Below are positions 51,976 through 61,107 of a DNA stretch of 64,000 nt, piece by piece. The stretch spans positions 1-64,000 of the forward strand of contig NZ_BJLR01000035.1 in assembly GCF_006538745.1 (NCBI RefSeq), written 5' to 3'. Positions within the stretch are counted from its first letter, which is position 1, and each line of letters begins with the position of its first letter. The stretch is from Cellulomonas cellasea (GTDB lineage: Bacteria; Actinomycetota; Actinomycetes; Actinomycetales; Cellulomonadaceae). The notes under the pieces are model-generated. The model saw nothing but the letters and a program-made list of their open reading frames with translations. It was not told the DNA's origin and searched no databases. The position numbers and the translations under genes are program-made.

Positions 51976-54900
51976 TGCGCCCGACCGGCCCACAGGTCGC
52001 GGTACCCGACCGTCGTCGGGACCGTCGTCGCCGAGCCCGAGAGGTAGGTGCTGAGCCCGATGGAGCCCGGGACCTGCAGGGCCGCGGTCGTGTCCGTCGC
52101 CGTGAGCCGCCACGCCGCCGGCTCGGGCGTGCCGTCGACCCACACCTTGGCGCGGACCGTCGTGGGCGCCGTGCCCGTGACCTGGAGCCGCACCGCGAGC
52201 GCCTGACCGGCGACCGAGGTCACCCCGGTCACGTCCCCGGCGGCCAGGTTGGTCCCGTTCCGCTGGAGCTGGAGCGTGACCTTGCCGGGCAGCAGGCGGA
52301 TGAGGGCGCGGTAGTCGTTCGCCGCGTCCACGCGCCGCCCGAGGACGGAGACGTAGTACCCGCCGCCCGTGGGCTCGTGGCCGGGGACGACCTTGACCGT
52401 GAGCTCGGTGTCCGTCGAGGAGACCCCGTTCAGGTAGGTGGTCGTCGTGCTGCCCGGGGCGGCCAGGCGCTGGGTCCCGGTGCCCGCGGCGACCGAGAAC
52501 CCGCTCGCCGCGGTCGTCGGGGTCCACGTGCCGCCCGTCGTGGCGGCGCCCCAGCCGTTCGTCACCGTGCGGTCGAACAGGTCGCGCGCCAGGTCGACGA
52601 CCACGGGCGGGTCGGTGACGGTGACGTCGGCGGTGCGCTCGTGCGTCGCGCCGTCGTCGTCCGTGACCCGCAGCGTGACCGGGTAGGTCCCGGCCGCCGC
52701 GTAGGCGTGCGTCGCCGTCGCACCCGTCGCGGTGCCGCCGTCGCCGAACGTCCACGCGTAGGAGGCGATCGTGCCGTCCGGGTCGGACGACGCGGAGCCG
52801 TTCACCGAGACCGTGAGGTCGCTCGTCGCCGTCGTGAACGAGGCGACGGGCGCCACGTTCGGCGGCGGGTCGGTGACCGTGACCTGCTGGCTCGTCGACG
52901 CGCTGTCACCCCGGTCGTCGGTCACCGTGAGCGTCACGGTGTAGACGCCGCCCGCGGCGTACGGGTGGGTCGCCGTCGCGCCGGTCGCCGTACCGCCGTC
53001 ACCGAAGTCCCACGTGTGGCTCGCCACCGTGCCGTCCGGGTCGGACGAGGCCGACCCGTCGACCGTGACCGTGCGCTCGCCCGGCGCCGCGGTGAAGGCG
53101 GGCAGCGGGAGCGCGTTGGCCGGCGCGGTGCCGCTGCCGAGCGTGAAGTGCTCGCGCACCTCGTCGTCCGTCAGCGCCCGGCCGTAGACCGCGACCTCGT
53201 CGACGCGCGCCGCGAGGTAGGCCGGCGTGCCGTTCCACGAGCTGTCGCCGCCGACGCGCCAGTAGCCGTTGTACGTCTGCGCACCCGCCTCGGCGTTGGA
53301 GCCGACGAGCACGCCGTCGACGTACAGGCGCATACCGGCAGCGGACTGCGACGCCACGAGGTGGTGCCACCCGCCGTCGTTGTAGGAGGCCGCGGAGGTC
53401 AGGACCACCTGGGTGCCCGGGAAGACCCCGAAGTTCAGCTTGCCGGCCGCGTCGAGGTAGACGTGGCGGTCGTAGCTCGCGGACAGGCCGCTCGAGGCGC
53501 TGCCGAACCCGACGAGCTTGCCGCCCGTGGTCGAGGTCGTGCTGAACCACAGCTCCTGCGTGAAGTCCGTCGGGCTGACGAACTGCACGTTGCTGCCGAT
53601 CGTGTCGTTGACGCCGTCGAACCGCGCCGAGGTGTTCGTCGTGCCGACGACCCCCGAGGGCTGCCCGAGCACGACGCCGTTGCGGTACGCACCCGTGATG
53701 TTGCGCGTGCCGGAGTCGGCGGCCGTGGTGCCCGACGCCTCGCCGAGGCGCCAGAACAGGTCGGGCGCGTCGCCGTGGACCGCCTTGCCGTACGCGTCGG
53801 CCGGGACCGCGGGCAGGGCCGACGTCCGGCCCGAGAGGACGTAGTGCCGGTCGACCTCGGCCGCGGTGAGCGGACGGTCGTAGACCGCCACGTCGTCGAT
53901 CGACCCGGTGAAGTTGCGGCCGCCGGACCACGTCGCGTCCCCGCCGATCCGCCAGTACCCGTCGAAGGCCGTCGCGCTGACGGTGTCGGCGCGGCTCGCG
54001 ACGCGCTTGCCGTCCACGTACAGCGACATCCCGAGCGGGCCGAGCGTGCCCGTGACGTGGTGCCACTCGCCGTCGTTGAGGGCCGTGGGCGACTGCAGCG
54101 TGCGCTGCGTGCCGGGGAACGCCCCGAAGAGCACCTGGCCCGACGTGTTCATGTAGATGTTCCGGTCGTGGCGCGTGCTGTTGCCCGTGCTCCGGTTGCC
54201 GAAGCCGACGATCTTGCCGCCGAGCCGGGTCGTGGTCCGGAACCAGGCTTCGACGGTGAGCTCGTCCCGTCCCATCTGGGTCCGCTGCGTCGCGACGCGG
54301 CCGTTGTCGGTGCCGTCGAACGTCGACGCGGTGTCCGCGTCTCCCGCGACGGCACCCGCGGTGCCCCGCGTCACGCCGTCGAGCGCGAGCGCGGTGTCGT
54401 AGCCGGCCCAGTCGCGCACGGTCGGGCCCGACGCCTCGCCGAGGCGCCAGAACGAGCGGGCACCGTCGTCGAGGACCTCCTGGGCGTACGCGCTGAGGGC
54501 GCCGTCGCTCGCCACCGTGACCGGGACCCAGTCGGAGTAGACGGTGTTCCCGAACGCGTCACGTGCGGAGACGCGGTACTGCTGCGTGCTCCCCGGCGCG
54601 GCGCTCGTGTCGACGAAGCCGAGCTGCGGCAGGTTCCAGAACTTCGCGGTCACCGTCTGCTCGTGCAGGACCGTCGCGTTGGTCCCGCGGTGCACGCGGT
54701 ACGTCAGCGTCTCGTTGTCCCGGTCCCAGTTGCCCTTCCACGCGAGACGGACCTCGCCGGCCTCGAGCGACGTGGCCGCGAGCGGGAAGTCGGGGCCCGA
54801 CAGGCGCGGCCCCTGCTTGTTCGGCGCGATCGTCTTGGTGGCCATGCGCACGAGACCCTGCTGGCGCACGTTGTTCACGTGCGTGAACTCCCCGCCGTAC

Positions 54901-56156
54901 ACGACGTAGTCGCCGTTGCCGGTGACCGTCCAGGTCGCCTGGCTCGCGCCCGTGAAGCTGCCCGCCAGGAACGTCGGGAAGTACGTGAGCAGGGTCGGGC
55001 CGGGGTTGCCCTCGAACTGGTAGTAGCTGCTGTAGATGTTGCGGCCGAGCGGGCCCGTCGCGAAGTTCGTGTACGCGTTCGCGTAGTAGGCGGTCCACGG
55101 CTCGGTCTGCGGGTACCCGCCCTCGACGGTCGCGCAGTAGTGCGGGTGGCCGACGGTGTACGTCACGTCGCCGCTCGTGTAGACGTCGTACGTGTCGCCG
55201 TGGCAGTCCTCGACCCAGCGCAGGTCGCCGCCCCACGTCGCGGAGAACGCCCCCTCGAGGTTCCCGCCGCTGCCGTAGGTGTAGCCCGTGCCGTAGAAGC
55301 CGCGCGCGTCGCCGTACAGGCTGTAGATCGACGAGTTCTCGCCCGCGTTGCGGATGAGGCCGTTGACCGCGAGGGGCAGCGTCGCGCCGGTGCTCGCGTC
55401 GAGCCGGGCGAGGCCGTACCCCGGGGTGCTGGACCCACCGAGGGAGGTGAAGCTGCCGCCGATGACCACGGTCGACCGGTCCGGCGAGATCGCGATCGCG
55501 GAGACCTGGCCGTCGTCCGGCGTCGCGGTGAACGCGGTGGCCTGCGAGGTCGCGGCGTCGATCTGCGCCACGCGGACCCGGGACGCGCTGCCGATCTGGG
55601 AGAAGATCCCGCCGACGTACACCGACCCGTCGGTCGCCTCGACCGTCGCGACCGAGCCGTTGATGATGGGCGCGAAGGGCAGCAGCGCACCGGTCGTCGG
55701 GTTGAACGCGGCGACGCGGTACCGCGTGACGCCGCTGACCTGCGTGAACTCGCCGCCGACGTAGAGGCGCGACCCGTCGGGCGAGACGGACAGGCTGCGC
55801 GCCTGCGCGTTCAGCGTCGGCGCGAAGCTCGTGATGAGCGCGCCCGTCGTCAGGTCGTACGCCAGCAGGTTCGCGCGCGGCGTGGTGCTCGTCCCGGGCG
55901 CGGCGCCCGCGGGGCGCGCGGTCGTGAAGTTGCCCGCGACGTAGACGCGGTTGCCGACGATCTCCTGGTCCCACACCACGCCGTCGATCTGCACGGTGGG
56001 CAGCGAGTCCGCGGCGACCGTCTGCGGCAGCGCCGGGTCGACCGGTGCCGTGTCCGCGGCAGCGGGCTGCGCGGCGACCGCGAGCGCTCCCGCGGCCAGC
56101 ACCACGGAGGTGAGGCCGGCGGCGAGCCTGCGGCCGGTGTGAATGTGCTGACGCAT
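51972..56156 (-). CDS. Secreted 1394-residue multi-domain surface protein (propeller, FN3, 2 LamG, 2 PKD)
   Basis: ATG at 56156 with GAGGACC before it. Residues 1-35 are a signal peptide (basic start, AAGALAVAAQPAAAD). Residues about 40-445 have repeated YVGG-FTQV / VYVGGIFSQIG / VVIGGSFTSL units of a propeller-like fold; 452-550 an FN3-like domain; about 560-775 and 785-1005 two LamG/jelly-roll domains (both FWRLGEASG at the start and FDG-YWRIGGD/WRVGGDSSW near the end); 1015-1097 and 1100-1183 two PKD domains with near-identical cores; then a C-terminal jelly-roll of about 200 residues (1190-1390). No anchor motif seen. It is the core secreted product of the polysaccharide locus. Confidence 0.9.
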   Translation of the reverse strand: MRQHIHTGRRLAAGLTSVVLAAGALAVAAQPAAADTAPVDPALPQTVAADSLPTVQIDGVVWDQEIVGNRVYVAGNFTTARPAGAAPGTSTTPRANLLAYDLTTGALITSFAPTLNAQARSLSVSPDGSRLYVGGEFTQVSGVTRYRVAAFNPTTGALLPFAPIINGSVATVEATDGSVYVGGIFSQIGSASRVRVAQIDAATSQATAFTATPDDGQVSAIAISPDRSTVVIGGSFTSLGGSSTPGYGLARLDASTGATLPLAVNGLIRNAGENSSIYSLYGDARGFYGTGYTYGSGGNLEGAFSATWGGDLRWVEDCHGDTYDVYTSGDVTYTVGHPHYCATVEGGYPQTEPWTAYYANAYTNFATGPLGRNIYSSYYQFEGNPGPTLLTYFPTFLAGSFTGASQATWTVTGNGDYVVYGGEFTHVNNVRQQGLVRMATKTIAPNKQGPRLSGPDFPLAATSLEAGEVRLAWKGNWDRDNETLTYRVHRGTNATVLHEQTVTAKFWNLPQLGFVDTSAAPGSTQQYRVSARDAFGNTVYSDWVPVTVASDGALSAYAQEVLDDGARSFWRLGEASGPTVRDWAGYDTALALDGVTRGTAGAVAGDADTASTFDGTDNGRVATQRTQMGRDELTVEAWFRTTTRLGGKIVGFGNRSTGNSTRHDRNIYMNTSGQVLFGAFPGTQRTLQSPTALNDGEWHHVTGTLGPLGMSLYVDGKRVASRADTVSATAFDGYWRIGGDATWSGGRNFTGSIDDVAVYDRPLTAAEVDRHYVLSGRTSALPAVPADAYGKAVHGDAPDLFWRLGEASGTTAADSGTRNITGAYRNGVVLGQPSGVVGTTNTSARFDGVNDTIGSNVQFVSPTDFTQELWFSTTSTTGGKLVGFGSASSGLSASYDRHVYLDAAGKLNFGVFPGTQVVLTSAASYNDGGWHHLVASQSAAGMRLYVDGVLVGSNAEAGAQTYNGYWRVGGDSSWNGTPAYLAARVDEVAVYGRALTDDEVREHFTLGSGTAPANALPLPAFTAAPGERTVTVDGSASSDPDGTVASHTWDFGDGGTATGATATHPYAAGGVYTVTLTVTDDRGDSASTSQQVTVTDPPPNVAPVASFTTATSDLTVSVNGSASSDPDGTIASYAWTFGDGGTATGATATHAYAAAGTYPVTLRVTDDDGATHERTADVTVTDPPVVVDLARDLFDRTVTNGWGAATTGGTWTPTTAASGFSVAAGTGTQRLAAPGSTTTTYLNGVSSTDTELTVKVVPGHEPTGGGYYVSVLGRRVDAANDYRALIRLLPGKVTLQLQRNGTNLAAGDVTGVTSVAGQALAVRLQVTGTAPTTVRAKVWVDGTPEPAAWRLTATDTTAALQVPGSIGLSTYLSGSATTVPTTVGYRDLWAGRAQ
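52608..53114 (-). repeat. Tandem PKD repeats in the surface-protein gene
   Basis: Two units of about 250 bases whose translation shares SASSDPDGT, FGDGGTATGATATH and TLTVTD/TLRVTD cores. Recombination between them could remove or add one PKD domain in frame. Confidence 0.8.
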
Positions 56157-56258
56157 GGGGTCCTCGATTACCACGGAATGGCGAAGCAGGAATGGGGTGG
56201 TGGTCACGAGGACCGTTTCCGAGGATATCCGCGCGAACCGGACAACTCGGGTGGTCCG

Positions 56259-56273
56259 CCGGGTGAAAGTACG
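56259..56273. promoter_or_regulatory. Motif CCGGGTGAAAGTACG upstream of surface-protein gene
   Basis: Read toward the surface-protein gene it is CGTACTTTCACCCGG, 103 bases before the ATG, inside an AT-richer stretch. Related copies occur at 58339-58354 and 43316-43328. Confidence 0.45.
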
Positions 56274-56287
56274 CGGCGAACGGGTGG

Positions 56288-56995
56288 TCAGGACGGCGTC
56301 GCGGCGGTCGCGTCGAGCACGGCGGCGCCGGGCACGGAGTAGACCTCGACGCGGGTCGTCGTGGCGTCCGCGGGGAGCAGGAACACGTACGTCCCGGTGG
56401 CCTCGGCGCCGGCGGCGACGGTGCTCGGCAGCGCGGCCGAGCCGGAGCCGTTGAGCTGCACCCCCGGGGTCTGCCCGGCACCGAAGTACGCGTTCACGAC
56501 GGCGCCGACGAGGGAGAGCTCACCCGCGGAGGCGTTGCCCACCCGGACCGTGAACCGGACCGCCGGGCCGTCGACCTGGCCGGGGCCCTCGCCGTCGCCC
56601 TGGATCCGCTCGAGCGCGTCGACCGTGACGGTCACCTGCGGCGCGACCTCGGCGGCCGCGCCGACCGCCGCGGCCACGGTCCCGGACGCCGGTGCCGCTG
56701 CGGGCGGCGGGGCGGTGACGGGTGCGGCCTCCTGCGGTGCGGCCTCCGGCTCCGCGCCGTCCGTCGTGGCGCCCGCGACGAGCGGCGACTGCGACGGGTC
56801 CGGCGAGGCGCTCGGGGAGGACGTCGGGGTCGGCGACGTGGCCCCGGACGCACCGTCCGGTCCCCCGCCCCCCGTCCGCGCGAGGCCCCACACGACGAGC
56901 GCGAGGACGACGGCGGCAGCGAGCGCGAGCACCGCGACCCGGGCGCGCGGACCGAGCCGCGCCCAGGGGCCGGCGGGGGTGGACGTCTCGCTCAT
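56288..56995 (-). CDS. Membrane-anchored protein with Ser/Pro linker and small C-terminal domain
   Basis: 235 residues from ATG at 56995, overlapping the glycosyltransferase stop by 4 bases. One N-terminal membrane helix (about 20-40, VAVLALAAAVVLALVVWGLA), then a Ser/Pro/Thr/Ala-rich linker (about 45-115) likely to span the cell wall, and a small beta-type domain (about 118-235: VTVTVDALERIQGDGEG to TRVEVYSVPG) resembling DUF11 or immunoglobulin-like folds. No catalytic motif. Orientation puts the C-terminus outside. It is the middle gene of an operon with the DUF1972-type glycosyltransferase and, after 131 bases, the giant surface protein, so it may help anchor or organise that polymer. Confidence 0.78.
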   Translation of the reverse strand: MSETSTPAGPWARLGPRARVAVLALAAAVVLALVVWGLARTGGGGPDGASGATSPTPTSSPSASPDPSQSPLVAGATTDGAEPEAAPQEAAPVTAPPPAAAPASGTVAAAVGAAAEVAPQVTVTVDALERIQGDGEGPGQVDGPAVRFTVRVGNASAGELSLVGAVVNAYFGAGQTPGVQLNGSGSAALPSTVAAGAEATGTYVFLLPADATTTRVEVYSVPGAAVLDATAATPS

Positions 56996-58182
56996 CGCAG
57001 AGCCTCCGAGTCGGCGGGAGAAGCGGTCGCGGGGCCGTCGACGGGCCTCCGCCGGGAGCGGCGCGGGCCGGGGACGCGGCGCGCGTGCAGGTCACGGCAC
57101 AGCTGCTCGTAGCCGTCGGCGACGCGGTCCCAGTCGTAGGCCTCGGCGCGCACGCGCAGGCCTGCCGCCCGGTCCGCGGTCGCCGCGGGGTCGGACTCCG
57201 CCTCCTCGACGGCGACGGCCACGCCGTCCGCGTCCGCGAAGAAGCGCCCGTCGGCACCGAGGACCTCGCGGTTGAAGCTCACGTCGAACGCCGTGACCGC
57301 GGTCCCGGCGCCGATCGCCCGCAGCAGCGACGGGTTGGTGCCGCCGACGGAGTGTCCGTGCAGGTAGGTGCGGGCGTGCGCGTACAGCTCGTCGAGCTGG
57401 TCCTGGTCCCACACCGGGCCCAGGAGGTGCACGCGCTCGTCGGCGAGCTCGCGGACCCGCGCGGTGTACGCGTCGGAGTACGGGGCGCCGCCGACCACGA
57501 CGAGCGGCAGCCTCGCGCCGCTGCGGCGGTAGCCGTCGACGATGAGGTCGACGTGGTTCTCGGGCTCGAAGCGCGCGACCACGAGGTGGTAGCCGTCGGC
57601 CTCGACGCCCAGCTCGACCAGACGCCCGGTGCCGAGACCGTCGAGGCGCGGGGCGCCGTAGGTCAGGAGCGTGGTGTCGACGGCGAACGCGTCGCGGTAG
57701 TACTGCGCGATGCCCTCCGCGTCGGCGATCAGGGCGTCGGACCAGCGCACCGAGAGGCTCTCGGCGGCGCGGTAGTACCGGCGCCCGTTCGGGCCCCACT
57801 TCGCGCGCTTCCACTCGAGCCCGTCCACGTGCGTCGCGACGGGGATCCGGGCGGCGCGCACGACGGGCAGCCACGGGGAGTTCGCGGCGTTGAACACGAT
57901 CGCGGCGTCGACCCGGTGCGCGGCGAGGTGCAGCACCGACAGGCCGGTGTGCGAGAGCGTCTCGAGCGAGCGCGTGCGGACCGCGGGCAGGTGCACGAGG
58001 CGCATGCCGGCGTAGGTGCGGGGGGCGTCCTCCCCGGTCGACCGGCAGTACACGGTGACGTCGTGGCCGCGCGCGGCGAGGCGGCGACCGACCTCGTCCA
58101 CCGCCGTCTCGAAGCCGCCGTAACGGGCGGGGACCCCGCGCGTCCCGACGAGCGCGATGCGCATGCTGCCCTGACCCGTCAC
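56992..58182 (-). CDS. GT4-fold glycosyltransferase with DUF1972 N-terminus
   Basis: 396 residues from GTG at 58182 (AGGGG upstream); an internal ATG at 58164 is also possible. N-terminal IALVGTRGVPARYGGFETAVDEV is the DUF1972 hallmark; NAANSPWLPVVRAARIPVATHVDGLEWKRAKWGP and the C-terminal Rossmann domain with HGHSVGGTNPSLLRAIGAG complete the GT4 fold. The family is often annotated as rhamnosyltransferase of exopolysaccharide loci. The Cys in VYCRST is not catalytic. It starts an operon with the membrane-anchored protein and probably the surface-protein and tandem-GT2 genes. Confidence 0.9.
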   Translation of the reverse strand: MTGQGSMRIALVGTRGVPARYGGFETAVDEVGRRLAARGHDVTVYCRSTGEDAPRTYAGMRLVHLPAVRTRSLETLSHTGLSVLHLAAHRVDAAIVFNAANSPWLPVVRAARIPVATHVDGLEWKRAKWGPNGRRYYRAAESLSVRWSDALIADAEGIAQYYRDAFAVDTTLLTYGAPRLDGLGTGRLVELGVEADGYHLVVARFEPENHVDLIVDGYRRSGARLPLVVVGGAPYSDAYTARVRELADERVHLLGPVWDQDQLDELYAHARTYLHGHSVGGTNPSLLRAIGAGTAVTAFDVSFNREVLGADGRFFADADGVAVAVEEAESDPAATADRAAGLRVRAEAYDWDRVADGYEQLCRDLHARRVPGPRRSRRRPVDGPATASPADSEALR

Positions 58183-58528
58183 GACACGTCCCCTCGCACT
58201 GCCCCGCCGGCCTGGACGCGGCCCGAGCGGCCGGCGACTGGCAGGGCGGGCCGGCTCCGCGTCGCGGCCACCGGAACGGTCGGCCCTCGATCGTCAGCGC
58301 AAGAATACGGACGCCCGCGCACGTGACCGAGCACAAAACGTACTTTTCACCCGGACGGCCGGGACGTCGCCGTACGGCGGCCGAGTAGATTCTCACCTGC
58401 TGATCAGGTCGACCTCCGCGCGCACGTGCCCGAACCGCACGAGCAGCCACGGCGCCGACCACGCCGGGGGGCGACACGCCGTGGTTCTCGGGTCAGCACC
58501 GCCCCCTCGATCGACAGGAGCCTCGCCC
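58183..58528. promoter_or_regulatory. Divergent control region of glycosyltransferase and flippase genes
   Basis: 346 bases without a gene. Holds CGTACTTTTCACCCGG at 58339-58354, related to the motifs at 56259-56273 and 43316-43328; TAGATT at 58386-58391, a possible -10 for the rightward gene; and a symmetric ACCTG, 5 bases, CAGGT at 58395-58409. AT-richer than surroundings. Confidence 0.45.
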
Positions 58529-60007
58529 ATGCCGTCGTCCGCACCCCCCGTCGCCGGGCTGGGCGCACGGGCCGCGCGCGGGGGTGCCGTCACGATGGCC
58601 GGCCAGCTCCTGCGGATGGGCGTGCAGGTCCTGTCGGTCGTGATCCTCGCCCGGCTCCTCGACCCGCACGACTACGGGCTGCTCGCGATGGTCGTGGCCG
58701 TCATCGGGGTGGGCGAGATCCTGCGCGACTTCGGCCTGTCGTCGGCCGCCGTGCAGGCGCGAGAGCTGTCCCGCGGCCAGCGGACCAACCTGTTCTGGAT
58801 CAACACCGCGCTCGGGGCGCTGCTCGCGCTCGTCGTCCTCGCGTGCGCGCCGCTCCTCGCGGAGCTGTACGACGAGCCGCAGGTCGCGCCGATCGCGCGC
58901 GTGCTGGCCGTGACGTTCCTGCTCAACGGCATGATCACGCAGTACCGCGCGGACCTCGTGCGCCGCATGCGGTTCTCGGCGCTCGCGACGTGCGACGTCG
59001 CCGCACCCGCGACCGCCCTCGGGGTGGGCGTCGGGCTCGCCCTGGCCGGTCAGGGCTACTGGGCGCTCGTCGCGCAGCAGGTCACGCAGGGGGTCGTGCT
59101 GCTCGTGCTGCTCGTGGCGTACGCCCGCTGGGCGCCCGGGCTGCCCGACCGCACCGCGCCCGTGGGCGCCCTGCTGCGGTTCGGCCGCAACCTCGCCGCG
59201 ACGCAGGTGCTCGGCTACGTCGCGAACAACGTCGACTCCTTCCTCATCGGGCGCCGGTTCGGCGCGGCCGACCTCGGTCTGTACAACCGCGGCTACCACC
59301 TTCTCGCGATGACGCTCAACCAGCTGCGCACCCCCACCTCGACCGTCGCGATCCCCGTGCTGTCCCGGCTCAGCGACGACACCGACCGCTTCGCGCACTA
59401 CGTCCGGCGCGGCCAGCTCACGCTCGGGTACACGCTCGTGGTCGGCGTCGGGCTCGTCGTGGGCGCTGCGGAGCCCGTCGTGCGGGTCGCGCTCGGCGAG
59501 CAGTGGCTCGCGGCGGCACCCGTCCTCCAGTTCCTCGCCGTCGCCGGCGCGATGCAGACCCTCGCGTACGTCGGCTACTGGGTGTACCTCGCGCGCGGGC
59601 TGACCGCGGAGCTGTTCCGGTACACGACGGTCACGGCGGTCCTGAAGATCGTGTGCGTCGTGGTGGGCAGCACCTTCGGCATCACCGGGGTCGCCGCCGG
59701 CATCGCGGTCGCCGCGACGCTCGAGTGGCCGCTGTCGATCTGGTGGCTCTCGCGGCGCACGCCCCTGCCCGCGCGCGCGCTCCTCCTCGGCGCCCTGCGC
59801 ATCCTCGCCGTCGCGTCCGTCGCGGGCGCCGCCGGGTACGCGGCCACCCTGGCCGTCCCCGGCGCGCCGGTCGGTCAGCTGGCGCTCGCGGTGCTGGGCC
59901 TGGGCGTCACCTACGCCCTCGGGTTCGCGGTCCCGCCCGTGCGGCGCGACCTGCGGGCGGTCCTCGCCGTCGCGCGCACCGCGCTGGCGCGGAGGTCGGC
60001 GCGGTGA
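58529..60007 (+). CDS. Wzx-like oligosaccharide flippase
   Basis: 492 residues from ATG at 58529 with AGGAG 9 bases before it. Twelve to fourteen membrane helices of the MOP/polysaccharide_synt family (WzxC type): GGAVTMAGQLLRMGVQVLSVVILARLLDPHDYGLLAMVVAVIGVGEILRDFGL, ALATCDVAAPATALGVGVGLALAGQGYWALVAQQ, FGRNLAATQVLGYVANNVDSFLIGRRFGAADLGLYNRGY and a helical C-terminal half. It moves undecaprenyl-linked repeat units across the membrane. Overlaps the next glycosyltransferase gene by 4 bases (GTGA). Confidence 0.93.
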   Translation: MPSSAPPVAGLGARAARGGAVTMAGQLLRMGVQVLSVVILARLLDPHDYGLLAMVVAVIGVGEILRDFGLSSAAVQARELSRGQRTNLFWINTALGALLALVVLACAPLLAELYDEPQVAPIARVLAVTFLLNGMITQYRADLVRRMRFSALATCDVAAPATALGVGVGLALAGQGYWALVAQQVTQGVVLLVLLVAYARWAPGLPDRTAPVGALLRFGRNLAATQVLGYVANNVDSFLIGRRFGAADLGLYNRGYHLLAMTLNQLRTPTSTVAIPVLSRLSDDTDRFAHYVRRGQLTLGYTLVVGVGLVVGAAEPVVRVALGEQWLAAAPVLQFLAVAGAMQTLAYVGYWVYLARGLTAELFRYTTVTAVLKIVCVVVGSTFGITGVAAGIAVAATLEWPLSIWWLSRRTPLPARALLLGALRILAVASVAGAAGYAATLAVPGAPVGQLALAVLGLGVTYALGFAVPPVRRDLRAVLAVARTALARRSAR

Positions 60008-61107
60008 GCGCGCCGACCGGACGCCCGGCGGCGCGGGAGGCGGGCGGGGGCGCGGACGACGCGGCGCAGGACGGGACGACGCGGGGGGCGACGGTGCAGG
60101 ACGTCACGATGCAGGACGCGACGACGACGGCCCCCGACCTGCGCGGCGTCGGGATCGTCGTCGTGAACTACGGCTCCAGCGCGCTGCTGCGGAGCAACAT
60201 CGCGGACGACCTGCGGGCCGCCGGCGCCCAGGTCCACGTCGTCGACAACGACTCGGGCGAGGACGAGCGGCGCGCGGTGCGCGAGCTCGCCCGCGAGCGG
60301 GGCTGGTCGCTCCTCGAGCTCGACAACGTCGGCTTCGGCGCCGGCATGAACGCCGGGGTCCAGGCCGCGCGCGCGGCCGGGGCGGACACGCTGCTCCTGC
60401 TCAACCCCGACGCGTCGATCACGGCCGCCGACCTCGCGCTGCTCGTCGCGTCCACGCGCGCCGAGCCGCTGACGATGCGCTCGCCGCTCGTCGTCGCACC
60501 CGACGGCCGGATGCAGTTCCGCGGTTCCCAGGTGCTCGTGCGCGAGGGCCGCACGCGCGCCGCGGACGGCAGCGACCCCGCGCTCGCGGACGCCTGGCTT
60601 GCGGGCACGGTCGTCGTGCTGACCGTGGAGCTGTGGGACGCGATCGGCGGCTTCGACGACGAGTACTTCCTCTACTGGGAGGACGTCGACCTGTCCTGGC
60701 GGTGCTCGGCCGTGGGCGGTCGGCTGCTCGTGGACACGCGCGTGCGCGCCGTGCACGACGGCGGCGGCACGCAGACGACGGCGCACCCCCAGGCCAAGTC
60801 GCCGACCTACTACTACTGGAACTGCCGCAACCGGCTGCTGTTCGCCGCGCGCCACCTGGGCGCCCGCGACCGGGTGCGCTGGGCGCTGCGCACGCCCGGC
60901 TACGCGGTCGAGGTGCTGCTCCGCGGCGGCCGGCGCCAGCTCCTGCACCCCGTCGCGCCCGTGGGCGCGGCCGTGCGGGGGTCCTTCGCCGGGCTCCGCG
61001 TGCTCGTGACCCGTCCGGGCTCCCGGCCCGGAGCCCCGCCTGCCCCCGGCGCGGTCACCGCGTCGTCCGACCCGAGGAGAACGACGCCATGGCAACCCGG
61101 CCCCTGA
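60004..61107 (+). CDS. GT2 rhamnosyltransferase-like glycosyltransferase
   Basis: 367 residues from GTG at 60004, overlapping the flippase stop. The first 45 residues are low-complexity (QDGTTRGATVQDVTMQDATT). GT2 core: GIVVVNYGSSALLRSNIADDL, VVDNDSGEDERRAV, NVGFGAGMNAGVQAA, LLLNPDASI (DxS), GGFDDEYFLYWEDVDLSWRCSAVGGR, the last typical of RfbF/Rham-type rhamnosyltransferases. It adds a sugar to the lipid-linked repeat. Last 20 residues overlap the next gene start. Confidence 0.9.
   Translation: MSAPTGRPAAREAGGGADDAAQDGTTRGATVQDVTMQDATTTAPDLRGVGIVVVNYGSSALLRSNIADDLRAAGAQVHVVDNDSGEDERRAVRELARERGWSLLELDNVGFGAGMNAGVQAARAAGADTLLLLNPDASITAADLALLVASTRAEPLTMRSPLVVAPDGRMQFRGSQVLVREGRTRAADGSDPALADAWLAGTVVVLTVELWDAIGGFDDEYFLYWEDVDLSWRCSAVGGRLLVDTRVRAVHDGGGTQTTAHPQAKSPTYYYWNCRNRLLFAARHLGARDRVRWALRTPGYAVEVLLRGGRRQLLHPVAPVGAAVRGSFAGLRVLVTRPGSRPGAPPAPGAVTASSDPRRTTPWQPGP

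Noticed and set aside
52377-56342. Open frame of 1321 codons on the plus strand
   Set aside because: Antisense to the surface-protein gene, which has a signal peptide and clear domains.
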